NCBI GenBank assembly: GCA_963788085.1
Contig: CAWBFS010000004.1
Span: 77,260 to 141,259, forward strand
Length of the DNA: 64,000 bases
Reading direction: 5' to 3'
Source of the DNA: AP-15 sp963788085
GTDB taxonomy: Bacteria; Pseudomonadota; Alphaproteobacteria; ATCC43930; CGMCC-115725
In this document: positions 37,134 through 46,572 of the stretch, piece by piece
Layout of the letters: every line of letters starts with the position of its first letter
Numbering within the stretch: the first letter of the stretch is position 1
Made by a program: the position numbers and the translations under genes
The notes under the pieces: generated by a model
Databases searched by the model: none
What the model saw: only the letters and a program-made list of their open reading frames with translations
Told to the model about the DNA's origin: nothing

Positions 37134-37668
37134 ATGATGGACGGCTCGGTAGTCGCGGATTTGAAGACCGTCGTAGCGCCACTCAATTTCCTCGTTCCAA
37201 TGCGAGCGCGTCATCAAGGGGGCGACGGAAGCCGGCGCGCGTTGCCTTTGACAATATACGCAATGGGCGAGGCTGCCCACGATGGATCATAAACATCCCG
37301 CCGGGCGCGTAAAGGATAGCCCGTTTCCGTCGCCCCCGCGGCAAACTGAGGGCGGGGAAGCGGAAGAGCGGCTGAGGCAGTGCGCTGATTCTGTGGTTCC
37401 CGTTTCGCGGGCCGCTTGCGGGAATGACGTGATATTGTGCGTCGCCAGCGACCTCAAATACCCGGACCGCATTGGCGAGACCTATTCGATTATCACCTAC
37501 AATCCCAATCAGCGTTACTACTATTTCCCGAAAATGCAGGCTGATGAAGCCGTGCTGATCCGCTGCTTCGACTTGGCGCGGGAGGGAGCGGCGCGGTTTT
37601 CCGCCCACACCGGCTTCGACGACCCGACTTCGCCGCCCGACGCTGCGCGAGCGCAGCGAGGCGGGTGA
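37134..37668 (+). pseudogene. CmcJ/NvfI-family oxygenase remnant with internal deletion
   Basis: The start is recognisable at 37134 (VVAPLNFLVPM, the usual N-terminus of the CmcJ/gibberellin-desaturase-like family). After about 37210 the match is lost. The C-terminal half reappears at about 37420 in DVILCVASDLKYPDR, YNPNQRYYYFPKMQADEAVL and AHTGFDDPTSPPDA, then breaks near 37640. Roughly 100 or more central codons, including the expected His-x-Asp region, are missing. The 3' end runs into the tail of the convergent luciferase-like gene. Confidence 0.65.
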
Positions 37669-38697
37669 GGGTCAACCGGATTTGGCTGGATTTGTTGCAA
37701 TGCGGGCAACAGCTCGTCACTGATCAGGCGCATGCTGGCCAATGCGTGGCCGAGCGGCATGCCGCTCCAATGGGTGCGAAACATCAGGAAATTCGCCCCC
37801 GTCTGCTCCCAGCACGGACGCAGCTGCTCGAAACAGTCATCGGGGCTGCCAATGACGAACCGGTCGCGCAGCAGCTCCTCGAAAGGCTGGTGGAACGTAT
37901 CGTCGCCGGGCAAAACCTCGTCCTGTCCCCATTTGGCGTAGGTCTGGTACTTTTCGGACAAGGTAAGGCCCGGCCATTTCGAGCGCAGTAGCTCGGTCCT
38001 TCGCGCAATAGATCTCGCGCGCATAGGGCAGCACCCGCGGAAACGGCTTGCCCAGCCGGGTCAGTTCGGCGCGGTACAGAGCCAGCTGGCGGGTGATCTC
38101 GGGGATCGTGGCGTGCGGATTGACAAACCAGCTGTCACCGAGGTGTGCGGCGCGCTTCACTGCGCGGTCGTTGTTGGCGGCAACCCAGATCGGCGGATGT
38201 GGCTGCTGGATAGGCCGGCAGGTCATCGTCACATTGTTCAATTTGCAGACGTCGTTCTCGAAGCTGACATTGTCCTCGGTCCACAACCGCTTGACGACTT
38301 CGAGGCACTGCTCGAAACGGCGCACGCGATGGCCGCGCGGCACGCCAAAGGCGTCGAACTCGACATCGCGGTAGCCGAGACCCACGCCAAAGACAAAATT
38401 GCCGCGCCAGATCGCATCGAGCGATGCGATGTGTTCGGCGACTTCGACCGGGTTGTGCAATGTCGTCAACAGCACGCCGGCAATGCCCGTCATCTCACCG
38501 GCTTCGGCGGCCAGCCGCGCCAGAAACGGCACCAGCTGGACCTGGCGCACCCCTTCGCTCAGGTAATGCTGGCCTGTGGCGACGGCGTCCCAACCGCGGT
38601 CGCGTGCCAGTCGCGTCATGGCGTATTGGCCCTCGAGCCCGGCGACCATGTCGCTTCCCGGCGGGTGCTGACAGGTGAGAAAGATACCGACCTTCAT
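37521..38697 (-). CDS. LLM-class flavin-dependent oxidoreductase, frameshifted
   Basis: ATG 38697 gives MKVGIFLTCQHPPGSDMVAG. RDRGWDAVATGQHYL, GNFVFGVGLGYRDVEF and PHPPIWVAANNDRAVKRAA identify the luciferase-like fold. Near 37990 the frame shifts; the continuation SEKYQTYAKWGQDEV to LISDELLPALQQI restores the family C-terminus near 37690. The natural stop is missing, so translation runs on to 37521 through antisense CmcJ-family remnant sequence. This suggests that the recombination that truncated the convergent gene also removed this one's stop. Substrate unknown. Confidence 0.8.
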
Positions 38698-38813
38698 GAC
38701 ATCTCCACCATGGCATCTCCACGGCTGGACAGATTGCTTCGGCCCGTGAGGTCGTAGATGATCGCCGGCAACGAGGCAAGGACGGCGAGGTCCGGCGTGC
38801 AAAAGCCTTTCCT

Positions 38814-39350
38814 ATGCAAATCCGGGCGATGATCGGTCGGTGGCGTTCAGCCAGGAGATCCTCGCGGCGTGCACCCGCCTCAGCCCTGACGCTCGTCGCG
38901 GCGGCGTTTTTTGCGGCGCTCGCGGCGCTAGCCTCGGCGAAGGCTGAAGAGCAGTCGAAATGCGCTGCGGCGCCGCACCTCCTGTGGGGGGACGGCGAGC
39001 ACGACGACACCGCGGCTCTCAACGCCTGGTTCCGCGGCGAGACCGTGATCTGGGCGCAGACGCATGAGCCGGCCGGGGCGGAAATCGCCGACCGCGCTTT
39101 TCTGTTGAGCTCCACAGTTTATGTTTCCGGCGGCACTGGGCGGCGGCTCGAGCGTTTCCGGATGATTTGGCCGTGGCGCAATGAAGTCGTCTCCGGTGAC
39201 GCTATCGTCACCGGCAACGATCCCGAGCAGGAGCCGCGCACCGAAGGGATCACGATGGTTGGCGCCGACCCCGACGAGGGTGTCCCCTATAAGGGCCCCG
39301 AAATCGAACCCCTCGATCATGGGGTTCCGAGGCACTGCCTGACGTCGTAG
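38814..39350 (+). CDS. Exported hypothetical protein
   Basis: The 178-residue protein has a signal peptide (ALTLVAAAFFAALAALASAKA) after a basic N-terminus; ATG 38814 or the in-frame ATG six codons on may be used. WGDGEHDDTAALNAWFRGE recalls the opening of right-handed beta-helix (pectate-lyase-like) proteins, in which a D-x-D-D-T-x-A motif is common, but at this length a full helix cannot form. Likely periplasmic. No neighbour suggests a role. Confidence 0.6.
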   Translation: MQIRAMIGRWRSARRSSRRAPASALTLVAAAFFAALAALASAKAEEQSKCAAAPHLLWGDGEHDDTAALNAWFRGETVIWAQTHEPAGAEIADRAFLLSSTVYVSGGTGRRLERFRMIWPWRNEVVSGDAIVTGNDPEQEPRTEGITMVGADPDEGVPYKGPEIEPLDHGVPRHCLTS

Positions 39351-39359
39351 CGGTTTCAA

Positions 39360-39941
39360 TCAGGAGGGGTGCCGGAACCGGGTGACCAGGCCGGCCGAGC
39401 CCTTGACATGGTCCTTGAGGGCAGCGGCCAATTCCTCGCGTGTCATACCCGGCTGCAGCGCCTTGGGGTCGAGGTCGGTGGCGATTATGGTCCACGTATA
39501 GTGGTGCCAATCGGTGTTTGGCGGCGTGCCCGGGCCGAAATAGACCCCCTGGTTCGTTGAGCTCTTGCCGCCGACGAACTTGTCGGAGGGCTTGCTGAGT
39601 TCCCCCTCGGCAAAGCCCTTCACGTCGGCGGGGATGCCGTAGACCACCATGTGCGTGAAGCCGGCCGGGGCGCGTCCTTCGGGATCGACCAGCACGAGGG
39701 CAAAGCTCTTGGTGCCGTCCGGCACATTCGACCAGGCGAGCGGCGGCGAGATGTTCTCGCCGACGCAATTCGGGCTCCTCTGCTTGTCGCTGCACGCATT
39801 TTTGGTCGCCAAGGTGCCGTTGTCCTGGATCGCCGGCGAGGTCAGCGTAAGGACGTCCGCGGCCTGCGCCGTCGGTACGGCCAAAAGGGACGCGGCGAGG
39901 AACCCGCCTGCCGTCAGCAGGGCCGCGATAGTGTGTTTCAT
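39360..39941 (-). CDS. YbhB/YbcL-family (PEBP-like) protein, exported
   Basis: The 193-residue protein has a cleavable signal peptide ending near TAQAAD. SPPLAWSNVPDGTKSFALVL and DPEGRAPAGFTHMVVYGIP match the ligand pocket of phosphatidylethanolamine-binding proteins, and DWHHYTWTIIATDL the second conserved block. Periplasmic members bind small anionic ligands; enzymatic function is unproven. It is convergent with the exported protein at 38814. Confidence 0.88.
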   Translation of the reverse strand: MKHTIAALLTAGGFLAASLLAVPTAQAADVLTLTSPAIQDNGTLATKNACSDKQRSPNCVGENISPPLAWSNVPDGTKSFALVLVDPEGRAPAGFTHMVVYGIPADVKGFAEGELSKPSDKFVGGKSSTNQGVYFGPGTPPNTDWHHYTWTIIATDLDPKALQPGMTREELAAALKDHVKGSAGLVTRFRHPS

Positions 39942-40467
39942 GATGTTTCCCCCTTTTGGCTTGCTCGGAATCAGCCGGCTAACATTATTCCGTCGCCATC
40001 GCCGCGGCGAGCGGCTCGATCGACCCGCGCCGTTGCTCCTTCATATTGCAACCTGCGGATGTAAGCGCTGCCTCGGCTGGCTGCATCTGCAGCGAATCGG
40101 CAAAATGGCTGATAAAAACGCTATGTAACCTCAAAGGCTTACAAGATTTTCATCGCGCTTTTGTCCCGCTGGCGGGATTCGCTCGCGCTCGGTGTCCGCC
40201 TGAATTCGCGTATCTATTCCGCGCCTTTATAGCGGCTCACCGCGCCGAGCGATATCGCGGCGGCTATCGTAGTGCGGGCAGACCCGCGATTTGGCTACGA
40301 CCTATCCCAGCCGGGATAGATGCAATTCCGAAAATTACCTATTTGCAGACACCGATAGCATTGTAACAATTATTATTTTGCGCCGCTACGATCCAGAACG
40401 ATATCTATGCGCGCAGATCCGCGGACGCGCGGTGACGCCCTGATAACCATTTTCATCAGAGGCCGCA
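39942..40467. other. Intergenic, no gene seen
   Basis: Apart from the PEBP promoter side and an AT-rich patch around 40340-40380 upstream of the next gene, I see no coding sequence, RNA gene or clear repeat here. Confidence 0.4.
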
Positions 40468-40977
40468 GTGGAGAGCCGCAAAACCAGTATTGCTGTAGAA
40501 GATCGCTTCAAAGTCGTACCATTTGAGGAATTTTGCGAAATCGCACATGTTGGGCATAGCAGAGGCTACGAGTTTCTAAATTCGCGCGACGTCAAATCCG
40601 TTTTGGTCGGACGGCGCCGGCTGGTTCTTATTCAGAGCTGGTACGATTATCTCGAGCGGCTGCTCGAGGAACAGCGGACTTTCATGCCCGGCCGACATCC
40701 GGCCAGCCGGCAGTCACCACCATCTGAGCCCGCGATCCACCGCCCGCCCAAGCATCGCCAGCGCCGAGACGCCGAGGCCGCCCGCGTAAATATCCGCGCC
40801 CGGCTGATACTGCCGATCCGGCACCCGCGGCTGCCAATCAGCGCTGGGCCGATACTCGGCGCCGCGCCACCGTCGCGCCCGTGGAGCCGGTCGCCATGCT
40901 GCGGGAGGAGCCTGCGGCATCAGCGTCGGCGGCAGCAAACAATACCGCCGCACACGCGCACGCGCGCGAGGCGGTAA
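40468..40977 (+). CDS. Small helix-turn-helix/excisionase-like protein, C-terminus doubtful
   Basis: A GTG start (40468) opens a protein whose first 75 residues look real: FKVVPFEEFCEIAHVGHSRG then GRRRLVLIQSWYDYLE, resembling a MerR/excisionase-type winged helix that binds DNA. After about residue 75 the composition becomes Arg/Pro/Ser-rich and looks frameshifted; the true protein may end near 40710. It may be the trace of an integrated element. The minus strand at 40714-40953 also reads openly (ending VDRGLRWW), with no family I recognise. Confidence 0.5.
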   Translation: MESRKTSIAVEDRFKVVPFEEFCEIAHVGHSRGYEFLNSRDVKSVLVGRRRLVLIQSWYDYLERLLEEQRTFMPGRHPASRQSPPSEPAIHRPPKHRQRRDAEAARVNIRARLILPIRHPRLPISAGPILGAAPPSRPWSRSPCCGRSLRHQRRRQQTIPPHTRTRARR

Positions 40978-40986
40978 AAATCGGGC

Positions 40987-41157
40987 TTACGTGAATGCCG
41001 CTTCGCGCGCGGCGGCCGATTGCCGGCGCAGCCAGTCGTACCAGTCGCCGATCCCTTCCCCGGTACGGGCCGAAAGCTGAAGCACCGGCGCCTTCGGGTC
41101 GACCCTCTTCAGGTTGGCGGCGGCGGTCCCGAGGTCGAAATCCAGAGGGATGAGACT
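40987..41157 (-). pseudogene. HypB-like GTPase C-terminal remnant
   Basis: Fifty-six codons before the stop at 40987 encode LIPLDFDLGTAAANLKRVDP, then VLQLSARTGEGIGDWYDWLR. This is the G5-like SAxTGEG and terminal helix of HypB/UreG-type nickel-insertion GTPases, closest in feel to HypB. Everything upstream of an in-frame TAA at 41160 is unrelated, so the P-loop half is lost. No hydrogenase genes lie nearby. Confidence 0.65.
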
Positions 41158-41387
41158 TTAATCGGGTGCCTACAGGCAAGGTGCCGATAACCGTGATTAT
41201 CGCCGGGTCAGAACGTTTCCACGCGTCGTATCTCCTCTCTGCGGACGCCGGGGGCGTCGCTTTAGAGATCACCAGCGACATCAGGTTAAAGCGGTTACCC
41301 TCACGGGGCTCCTACAATTGGCCCGCGGGGCCGCGGACAGCTCGGAGGACCTCAACCTGATCTCCTCCGCGACGCTCGCGGTAGCCT

Positions 41388-41648
41388 ATGCCACGCAATG
41401 GCACAACCGCCTGGCAGTATCGGTCCGGTTCGATCGCCGCCGGGACTGGTGCCGGGTTTCTTCTGCGGAAGCGCACCGATGCGCGACTGTCGGCCTCAGT
41501 CTGGACCCTGCGGGCGAACGGGCTGCGCGGGGTGACGGTGGTCGTCCAAGAGGGGACTACACCGAGAGTATTCGACAATATTCCCGTGACCTCTGCGCCC
41601 GGCGCCCGGCTGGAATTCCTTAGCAGACGGGAGGCGACTGGGCTATGA
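41388..41648 (+). CDS. Doubtful small ORF
   Basis: The C-terminal part (ARLSASVWTLRANGLRGVTV, then DNIPVTSAPGARLEFL) has protein-like composition, but the N-terminus does not and no ribosome site is clear. It may be a fragment of a longer lost gene. The rest of 41160-41685 holds nothing I can support. Confidence 0.25.
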   Translation: MPRNGTTAWQYRSGSIAAGTGAGFLLRKRTDARLSASVWTLRANGLRGVTVVVQEGTTPRVFDNIPVTSAPGARLEFLSRREATGL

Positions 41649-41685
41649 TCCGCGGTGCTAATGCCGATCGCGAGGAGAAGATCGG

Positions 41686-41976
41686 ATGGCCCTTTTCGAC
41701 TACATTCTCAGTGGCGGCAATTTGGTGACCGGCGTGGCACTCGGCGTCGGTGCGGCGATTATATTGCCGCTGGCCGGCCCAATTCTGCGACCTCTCGCGA
41801 AGAATGTGATCAAGGGGGGCATCCTCGCCTACCAGGGTACAGCTGGATTAATCGAAGACATCAGTGATCTCGCCGCCGAAGCTGCCGCAGAAACCGGACG
41901 GGAGATCACCCCACCAGCACCGCAAGGGGCGGCACACACCACAGGGCGGGTGCAGCCGCGCCGCAGTAGAGATTAG
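41686..41976 (+). CDS. Small membrane-associated protein, DUF5132-like
   Basis: The 96-residue product has an amphipathic/hydrophobic segment GVALGVGAAIILPLAGPILR followed by LAKNVIKGGILAYQGTAGLI and an Ala/Glu helix, the pattern of DUF5132 proteins, which are small envelope or gas-vesicle-like accessory proteins of unknown function. GAGGAGAAG precedes the ATG. It stands alone within the decaying zone and appears intact. Confidence 0.65.
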   Translation: MALFDYILSGGNLVTGVALGVGAAIILPLAGPILRPLAKNVIKGGILAYQGTAGLIEDISDLAAEAAAETGREITPPAPQGAAHTTGRVQPRRSRD

Positions 41977-42536
41977 AACGGGAGCCAACGGCTAGGCTCT
42001 TCTGGGTCTATTTCCACGTCGTCACTCGGACAAAAGCGGGTACTTGCCCGCCGAATTCCACGGTGGTGGTGGAAATTCGCGAGGACACGATTTCGCGCAG
42101 GGGGGCGCTTGCGGCCTATTTCGCAGTGCGCGAACTATCCCTGGACGGACGCTGATGCGCCACTTTCACCGCCAAAACGTCTTGCAAATCCCTCGGCGGC
42201 CACGCCCGAGCTGAAGGCGACGAACAAAACCACCTCTGCCCCATTCTTACCGCAGTCGAACCTTGTCGGCTCGCATCGATTGAGATCGAGCCACTCGCGC
42301 ATCAAGACCATCTACGAGCAAGATCCGCAGCCAGCACTCGAACGGTCACACTCCTCATGCGTTTTCGCCTAATGTGCTCGCTCTGAAGTAGGGGTGTTCC
42401 AGTACCGGTCGGATGTCAAATGAAGGAATTGTGACGCTTCTTGGAGGCTCGGCTCGGGCGGAGCCCAGCGACCAAGTCTCTCGACCTCAAAGAGCGGTTC
42501 CGGGGCCGAAGCGTGGATGCCGCCCGACGACGAATG
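41977..42536. other. Intergenic, no gene supported
   Basis: Short open frames occur but none has a recognisable motif, ribosome site or plausible composition. It separates a small intact gene from a mosaic of gene fragments. Confidence 0.35.
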
Positions 42537-42902
42537 TCAGCGTGCGACGACGACGGGGCAGTGAGCGAGGCTGATTACCTTCTGAGCCAAGCAGCAAGCT
42601 GAGGCCGCGCTCGGATTGACAGCGGGCGTCCGCTCGGTATGCCCTGCTGCCGATCGGTTATCCGCTAGGACGGTTTGGTCCGGTTCGCAGCTCATAGGCG
42701 AACGCGTCCAGAATTTCCGATGTCGCCAGCCAGAGGGGAGCGGATCGAGCGGGAAGCTTTGCCCGAAGTCCATGACAGTCACCACCGGTCCACCATCGGG
42801 TTTCAAAACCTCGCCCCGCCCGCCGAAAAAGTGCCAGCCGATCAGGCCGACGGCAGTGACGATCGTGACGCCTCCAATCAGGAGGTATCGAGCACGCCAC
42901 GG
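42537..42902 (-). pseudogene. Fusion remnant: DUF3047 N-terminus joined to a Usp C-terminus
   Basis: From ATG 42902 the frame encodes a membrane anchor (RYLLIGGVTIVTAVGLIGWH) and SFPLDPLPSGWRHRKFWTRS, the opening of a DUF3047 domain. The match ends near 42690. The last 25 codons (SACCLAQKVISLAHCPVVVA) instead match the C-terminal helix and strand of a universal stress protein. Two unrelated genes have been joined by deletion; neither is complete. Confidence 0.6.
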
Positions 42903-43057
42903 CATTGAAAAGCCGGCTCGCATTTTGGCCAAGACCAAAAACCCCTCACCGAGGGCATTGTCATCGTTCTCGCGGAGCGAGGTCTGCTTGGGTCATATTA
43001 CTGCCGCCTTTCAAGACCGAAGTAGGATAGACCCGGGCAACAAGGGAGGAACCACCT

Positions 43058-43895
43058 ATGGCCGAAACCCAGAGAGTGGCGATCGTAACCGGTGCGGCAG
43101 GCGGTATCGGCAGGGCGATGGTGCGGGGCCTGTTGGCGGCGGGCATCCGGGTCGCCGGTGTCGATCGCGATCGAGAGCCGTTGGGAGCGCTTGCGGCGAG
43201 CGCGCGTGAGCAGGGAAAGGGGGCCGAACTCCTCACCATCCAAACGGATCTGACTAGCGACTCCGCGGCCGAGGAGATCACCAAAGCCACCCGCGATCGG
43301 TTGGGCCGCATCGACATCCTCGTCAACAATGCCGGCATCGGCCCGGGAGCAATCCGTCCAGATAGTTGGCAGCGCCCCCTCAAATTCTGGGAGATCACGC
43401 CGGATCAGTGGCGCCGCTTTGTCGCGGTTCACACGACGGCGCCACTCGCGCTGACGAACGCGGTCGTGCCCGACATGATGCGCCAGGGCTGGGGCCGCAT
43501 CGTCAATGTCACGACCAGCCTGGGCACGATGCTGAACGCCGGCTCCCCGACCTACGGGCCATCCAAGGCCGCACTCGAGGCACTTAGCGCCATCATGGCG
43601 AAAGACCTGGACGGTACTGGAGTGACCGTTAACGTCCTGGTCCCGGGCGGCATAACGAACACGCCTATGGCCTCCGAAATCGGGCTTCGATCGCACCAAG
43701 ATGATCCAGCCGGAGGTCATGGCGCCGCCTCTCCTCTGGCTTGTCTCGGATGCTGCCGGGAAAGTCACGGGTCGGCGGTTTCTTGGAGTGCATTGGGATC
43801 CCACGCTACCGCCCGAACAAGCAGCCGAGAAGGCTGGGGCACCGGTAGCGTGGACGAGCATCGCGACGATGCCAATCACGCCAAGCCGGTCATAG
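43058..43895 (+). CDS. Short-chain dehydrogenase/reductase, frameshifted
   Basis: RVAIVTGAAGGIGRAMVRGL is the classical NAD(P)-binding TGxxxGxG, followed by DILVNNAGIG, the catalytic serine in IVNVTTSLGT and Y-x3-K in SPTYGPSKAALEAL. Near 43680 an extra G (GGG for GG) shifts the frame; the corrected continuation FDRTKMIQPEVMAPPLLWLV restores a normal end at 43895. AGGGAGG lies just upstream of the ATG. It oxidises or reduces an alcohol/ketone of unknown identity. Confidence 0.82.
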
Positions 43896-43928
43896 CCCGG
43901 GCCGTTCACCCTTTCACCTCGGCGTCCC

Positions 43929-44411
43929 ATGCAGCGGGAAATATCGCGGGCCTGTCGATCGATCGCCGCGGCGGCCGTGGCAGGAGCACTCATTGGGCCG
44001 AGCCTCGCGACGGCGCAACAACCACACCCTGCCGCTGTTGGCGATCTGATGACAGCGCTAGTGCAGCCACGGCATATCAAGCTTGGTCTCGCCGGGAGCG
44101 AGCAGAATTGGCCCTATGCCGCCTATGAGCTCGATCAGTTGCGCGAAACGTTCTCCGACCTCGCCGAGATCCTGCCGAAATATCGTGATCTGTCGATCCC
44201 CGAAATGATCAGATCGACGGTAACGGAACCGCTGGAGGCACTCGACCGATCAATCCAGGCTAAGGACATCAGCCAGTTCACAGTGGCCTATGGGCGACTG
44301 ACAGTGTCGTGCAACAGCTGCCACCAGAGTTACGATCGCGCGGTGATCGTGATCCAGCCCCCAACGGTATCCTCGTTTCCCGATCAGGATTTCCGTCCGT
44401 CTATGAAGTGA
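43929..44411 (+). CDS. Exported c-type cytochrome-like protein, single C-terminal heme motif
   Basis: The 160-residue protein has a signal peptide (CRSIAAAAVAGALIGPSLAT, ending near AQQ) and a helical body. LTVSCNSCHQSYDRAVI near residue 118 contains a CXXCH heme-attachment site close to the C-terminus, the cytochrome c' arrangement. The four-helix organisation is plausible from the helix-rich sequence. It would act in the periplasm, in electron transfer or gas binding. It lies 33 bases after the dehydrogenase gene. Confidence 0.7.
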   Translation: MQREISRACRSIAAAAVAGALIGPSLATAQQPHPAAVGDLMTALVQPRHIKLGLAGSEQNWPYAAYELDQLRETFSDLAEILPKYRDLSIPEMIRSTVTEPLEALDRSIQAKDISQFTVAYGRLTVSCNSCHQSYDRAVIVIQPPTVSSFPDQDFRPSMK

Positions 44412-44480
44412 TCTTCCCTGGTTTCTACGGCTATGATGATGCGATCCCAGAGGATGCGTCTTGAATAGGGAGCGGACGAT

Positions 44481-44783
44481 ATGCCGGCGCAACTCACCAA
44501 CCTTAAGGTCCGAGACGTGGCCATCAAGCTACACCGGGCAGGGCGCGGCCCCACGGTACTGTTCCTGCATGGTGCTGGCGGGGTACCGCAATGGCTGCCG
44601 TTCTTCGAAGCTCTGGCGGAGCGTTACGAGCTGCTTGTGCCTGAGCATCCCGGCTTTGGCGGCTCCGACGATCCGCCGTGGATACACTCAATGCCGGACC
44701 TCGCCATGTTTTATCTCGACCTCCTCGGTTCACTGAGAGAGCACGTCGGCTCTTGCACAACCGCGGCGCCGATTATTCCTTGA
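44481..44783 (+). pseudogene. Alpha/beta hydrolase, N-terminal fragment
   Basis: From ATG 44481 the protein reads KLHRAGRGPTVLFLHGAGGV, the oxyanion-hole HGxG motif, then LVPEHPGFGGSD and YLDLLGSL. The match stops near 44740, before the nucleophile elbow (G-x-S-x-G), and the frame ends at 44783 inside the convergent enoyl-CoA hydratase gene. The catalytic serine, aspartate and histidine are therefore all missing. A deletion joined the two genes. Confidence 0.75.
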
Positions 44784-45579
44784 ACTGCGCCGAGCGCCAG
44801 CGCACTGCGGCAGGCACGCCCTCGGTGGTCGCGATCTGGCGAAAACGCGCGCCGAGCTCGGTGGTGGTTGCGTAAAGCGGGCCGACCACGTCGAGCCCGG
44901 CATAGAGCGCGGTGCGGAATCCGGCGGCGTCTGCGACGCGGTTAACCGCACGCTTGGTCGCGTAGAGCGCCTCGGGCGAGATCAGCGATAGCCGTTTAGC
45001 GAATTTGAGGCTCACCTCGCGCAATTCGGCGAGGGGGACGCTGCGGTTCACCATGCCGAGATCGAGCGCCGTCTTGGCATCGATCTGGTCGCCGAGATAG
45101 AGCAGCTCGCGGGCCTTCTTGTAGCCGATGATCATCGGCATAACGATCGCCGGCCCGACTGCCGAAAAGCGTACCTCCGGCTCGCCGAAGGTGGCGTTGT
45201 CGGCGGCGATCGTCATGTCGCACAGCATGACCAACTCGCACCCGCCGCCCAGCACATGGCCCTGCACTGCGGCGACCACCGGTTTCTTCATTAGCCACGG
45301 CGCCATCTCGAATTCGAGCTGTGGTGCGAGATGTGCATGCGCTGCTCCGCCAGTCGTCAGTCCCTCGGGCTGGGCGCCGATGTCGTAGCCGGCGCAAAAG
45401 CTACGACCTTCCGCACGCAGCAGCACGACGCTTGTCGCCGGGTCGGCGTCGGCGCGGACGAACGCCTCGGTCAATGCCAGCTGCAGCTCGCGGCTGATCG
45501 CGTTCAATTTCTCCGGCCGGTTCAGCGTGATGATGCCGACCTTGTCGTCGACTTGGTAGAGCACGATCCCATCCGCCAC
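44773..45579 (-). CDS. Enoyl-CoA hydratase/isomerase family protein
   Basis: I prefer GTG 45579 because AGGGAGG lies directly upstream. NRPEKLNAISRELQLAL, GRSFCAGYDIG and GHVLGGGCELVMLCDM form the crotonase oxyanion hole. One catalytic glutamate position (GEPEVRF) is present, so hydratase or isomerase chemistry is possible. The upstream acyl-CoA synthetase remnant overlaps this gene (ATGA at the longer start), showing a former operon. Its 3' end meets the truncated hydrolase. Confidence 0.87.
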   Translation of the reverse strand: MADGIVLYQVDDKVGIITLNRPEKLNAISRELQLALTEAFVRADADPATSVVLLRAEGRSFCAGYDIGAQPEGLTTGGAAHAHLAPQLEFEMAPWLMKKPVVAAVQGHVLGGGCELVMLCDMTIAADNATFGEPEVRFSAVGPAIVMPMIIGYKKARELLYLGDQIDAKTALDLGMVNRSVPLAELREVSLKFAKRLSLISPEALYATKRAVNRVADAAGFRTALYAGLDVVGPLYATTTELGARFRQIATTEGVPAAVRWRSAQFKE

Positions 45580-45590
45580 GGCTCCCTCCC

Positions 45591-45812
45591 TCATTTCGCG
45601 TTGCGCGCCAACCGGTCGATCGCCATCAGCCCCTCGCGGAAGCCTCCGACCGCGGCAACTCCGTGCTCACGCAGAACACCGACGAGCGCCCGGTCCATGA
45701 CCCCCGGCCTCGTGGTGAGCAGATAATGCGGCTTCGCGCTCCGGCGCGCCGCCGCGGCGAACATGTCGATATAGCTGCGGGCGGTTTCCGGCCCGTCGAA
45801 TGGCTGGTCGTC
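45591..45812 (-). pseudogene. NDP-forming acyl-CoA synthetase C-terminal remnant
   Basis: About 73 codons before the stop at 45591 encode YIDMFAAAARRSAKPHYLLT, TRPGVMDRALVGVLREHG and VAAVGGFREGLMAIDRLAR, which resembles the end of a subdomain of acetate-CoA ligase (ADP-forming) proteins. Upstream of about 45812 the frame hits a stop and homology vanishes. The gene has lost its CoA-binding and ATP-grasp parts. Its stop overlaps the start region of the enoyl-CoA hydratase gene. Confidence 0.6.
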
Positions 45813-45936
45813 GGCTCACCTACTGAACAACTCGTCGGGAAATGACCGCGCAGCCGTGAAAGACGCGGGACCGGAGCATGACGCCCCGATCCCGCTTCGC
45901 TATCCTGTAGGTGCCAACCAACTCAGGAGTGAAGTC

Positions 45937-46215
45937 ATGCCTGATGAAATCTTGACGCTCGGGCATCACGAGTTCATTCAGCGCGTTCAAGAGATCGAGA
46001 TTTCGCCGCTTGACAGGACCGGCCTCTTGTTGCGGCTCTGTGCATCAGTCGAAGTGCATTCAACGGAACCGCCCGGCCCCGGAAGGCACCGAGGGGCCAC
46101 CACCTTGGCCATCCGTATGGATCGCTCGGCTGCCACGGCGCTTTTTCAGCAGATTCGCGAGATATTCCAGAAAATGGGTTGGCCGTTACCGCCACAAGAC
46201 GCAGGCCAGGCCTAA
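45937..46215 (+). CDS. Hypothetical 92-residue protein
   Basis: ATG 45937 follows AGGAGTGAAG at optimal distance. The product (LTLGHHEFIQRVQEIEISPL, LAIRMDRSAATALFQQIREI) is a compact alpha/beta sequence without membrane segments. I do not recognise the family. It is intact although surrounded by gene fragments. Confidence 0.6.
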   Translation: MPDEILTLGHHEFIQRVQEIEISPLDRTGLLLRLCASVEVHSTEPPGPGRHRGATTLAIRMDRSAATALFQQIREIFQKMGWPLPPQDAGQA

Positions 46216-46572
46216 CGGCATTGAGGCGCGGATTTGGCCGCTTTTATACGCATATCTCTTGGTTATTTTGGGAGGTGCAGATGTTGTTCGCAAAATCGGC
46301 AATCGTCGCAGCGATCGTCCCGTCAGCGGCCTGACAGGAGCAGCCTCTCAAGCTCGGGCAACCAGAATACCCACTGGCTGAATTCCTACAGCGGCGACCA
46401 GTCGTCTGTCGCAGGCAGGCGATTCCAGTGGATGTTTTTCCAGTATGGTGATCGGTACAAAGGAAGAGCGAAACATTGTTGGGGGGCTGTCATCTCGATC
46501 GCAAAATCGCAAAATCGACGCTCTGATCCGACACACCGGTCTTCGGATCGAAGCCATCGACACCGCCTACAG
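46216..46572. other. Intergenic, possible exported-peptide relic
   Basis: GGGAGGTGCAG precedes an ATG at about 46281 that opens a short hydrophobic frame (MLFAKSAIVAAIVPSAA) ended by TGA, perhaps the signal peptide of a lost exported protein. Nothing else is supported. Confidence 0.3.
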
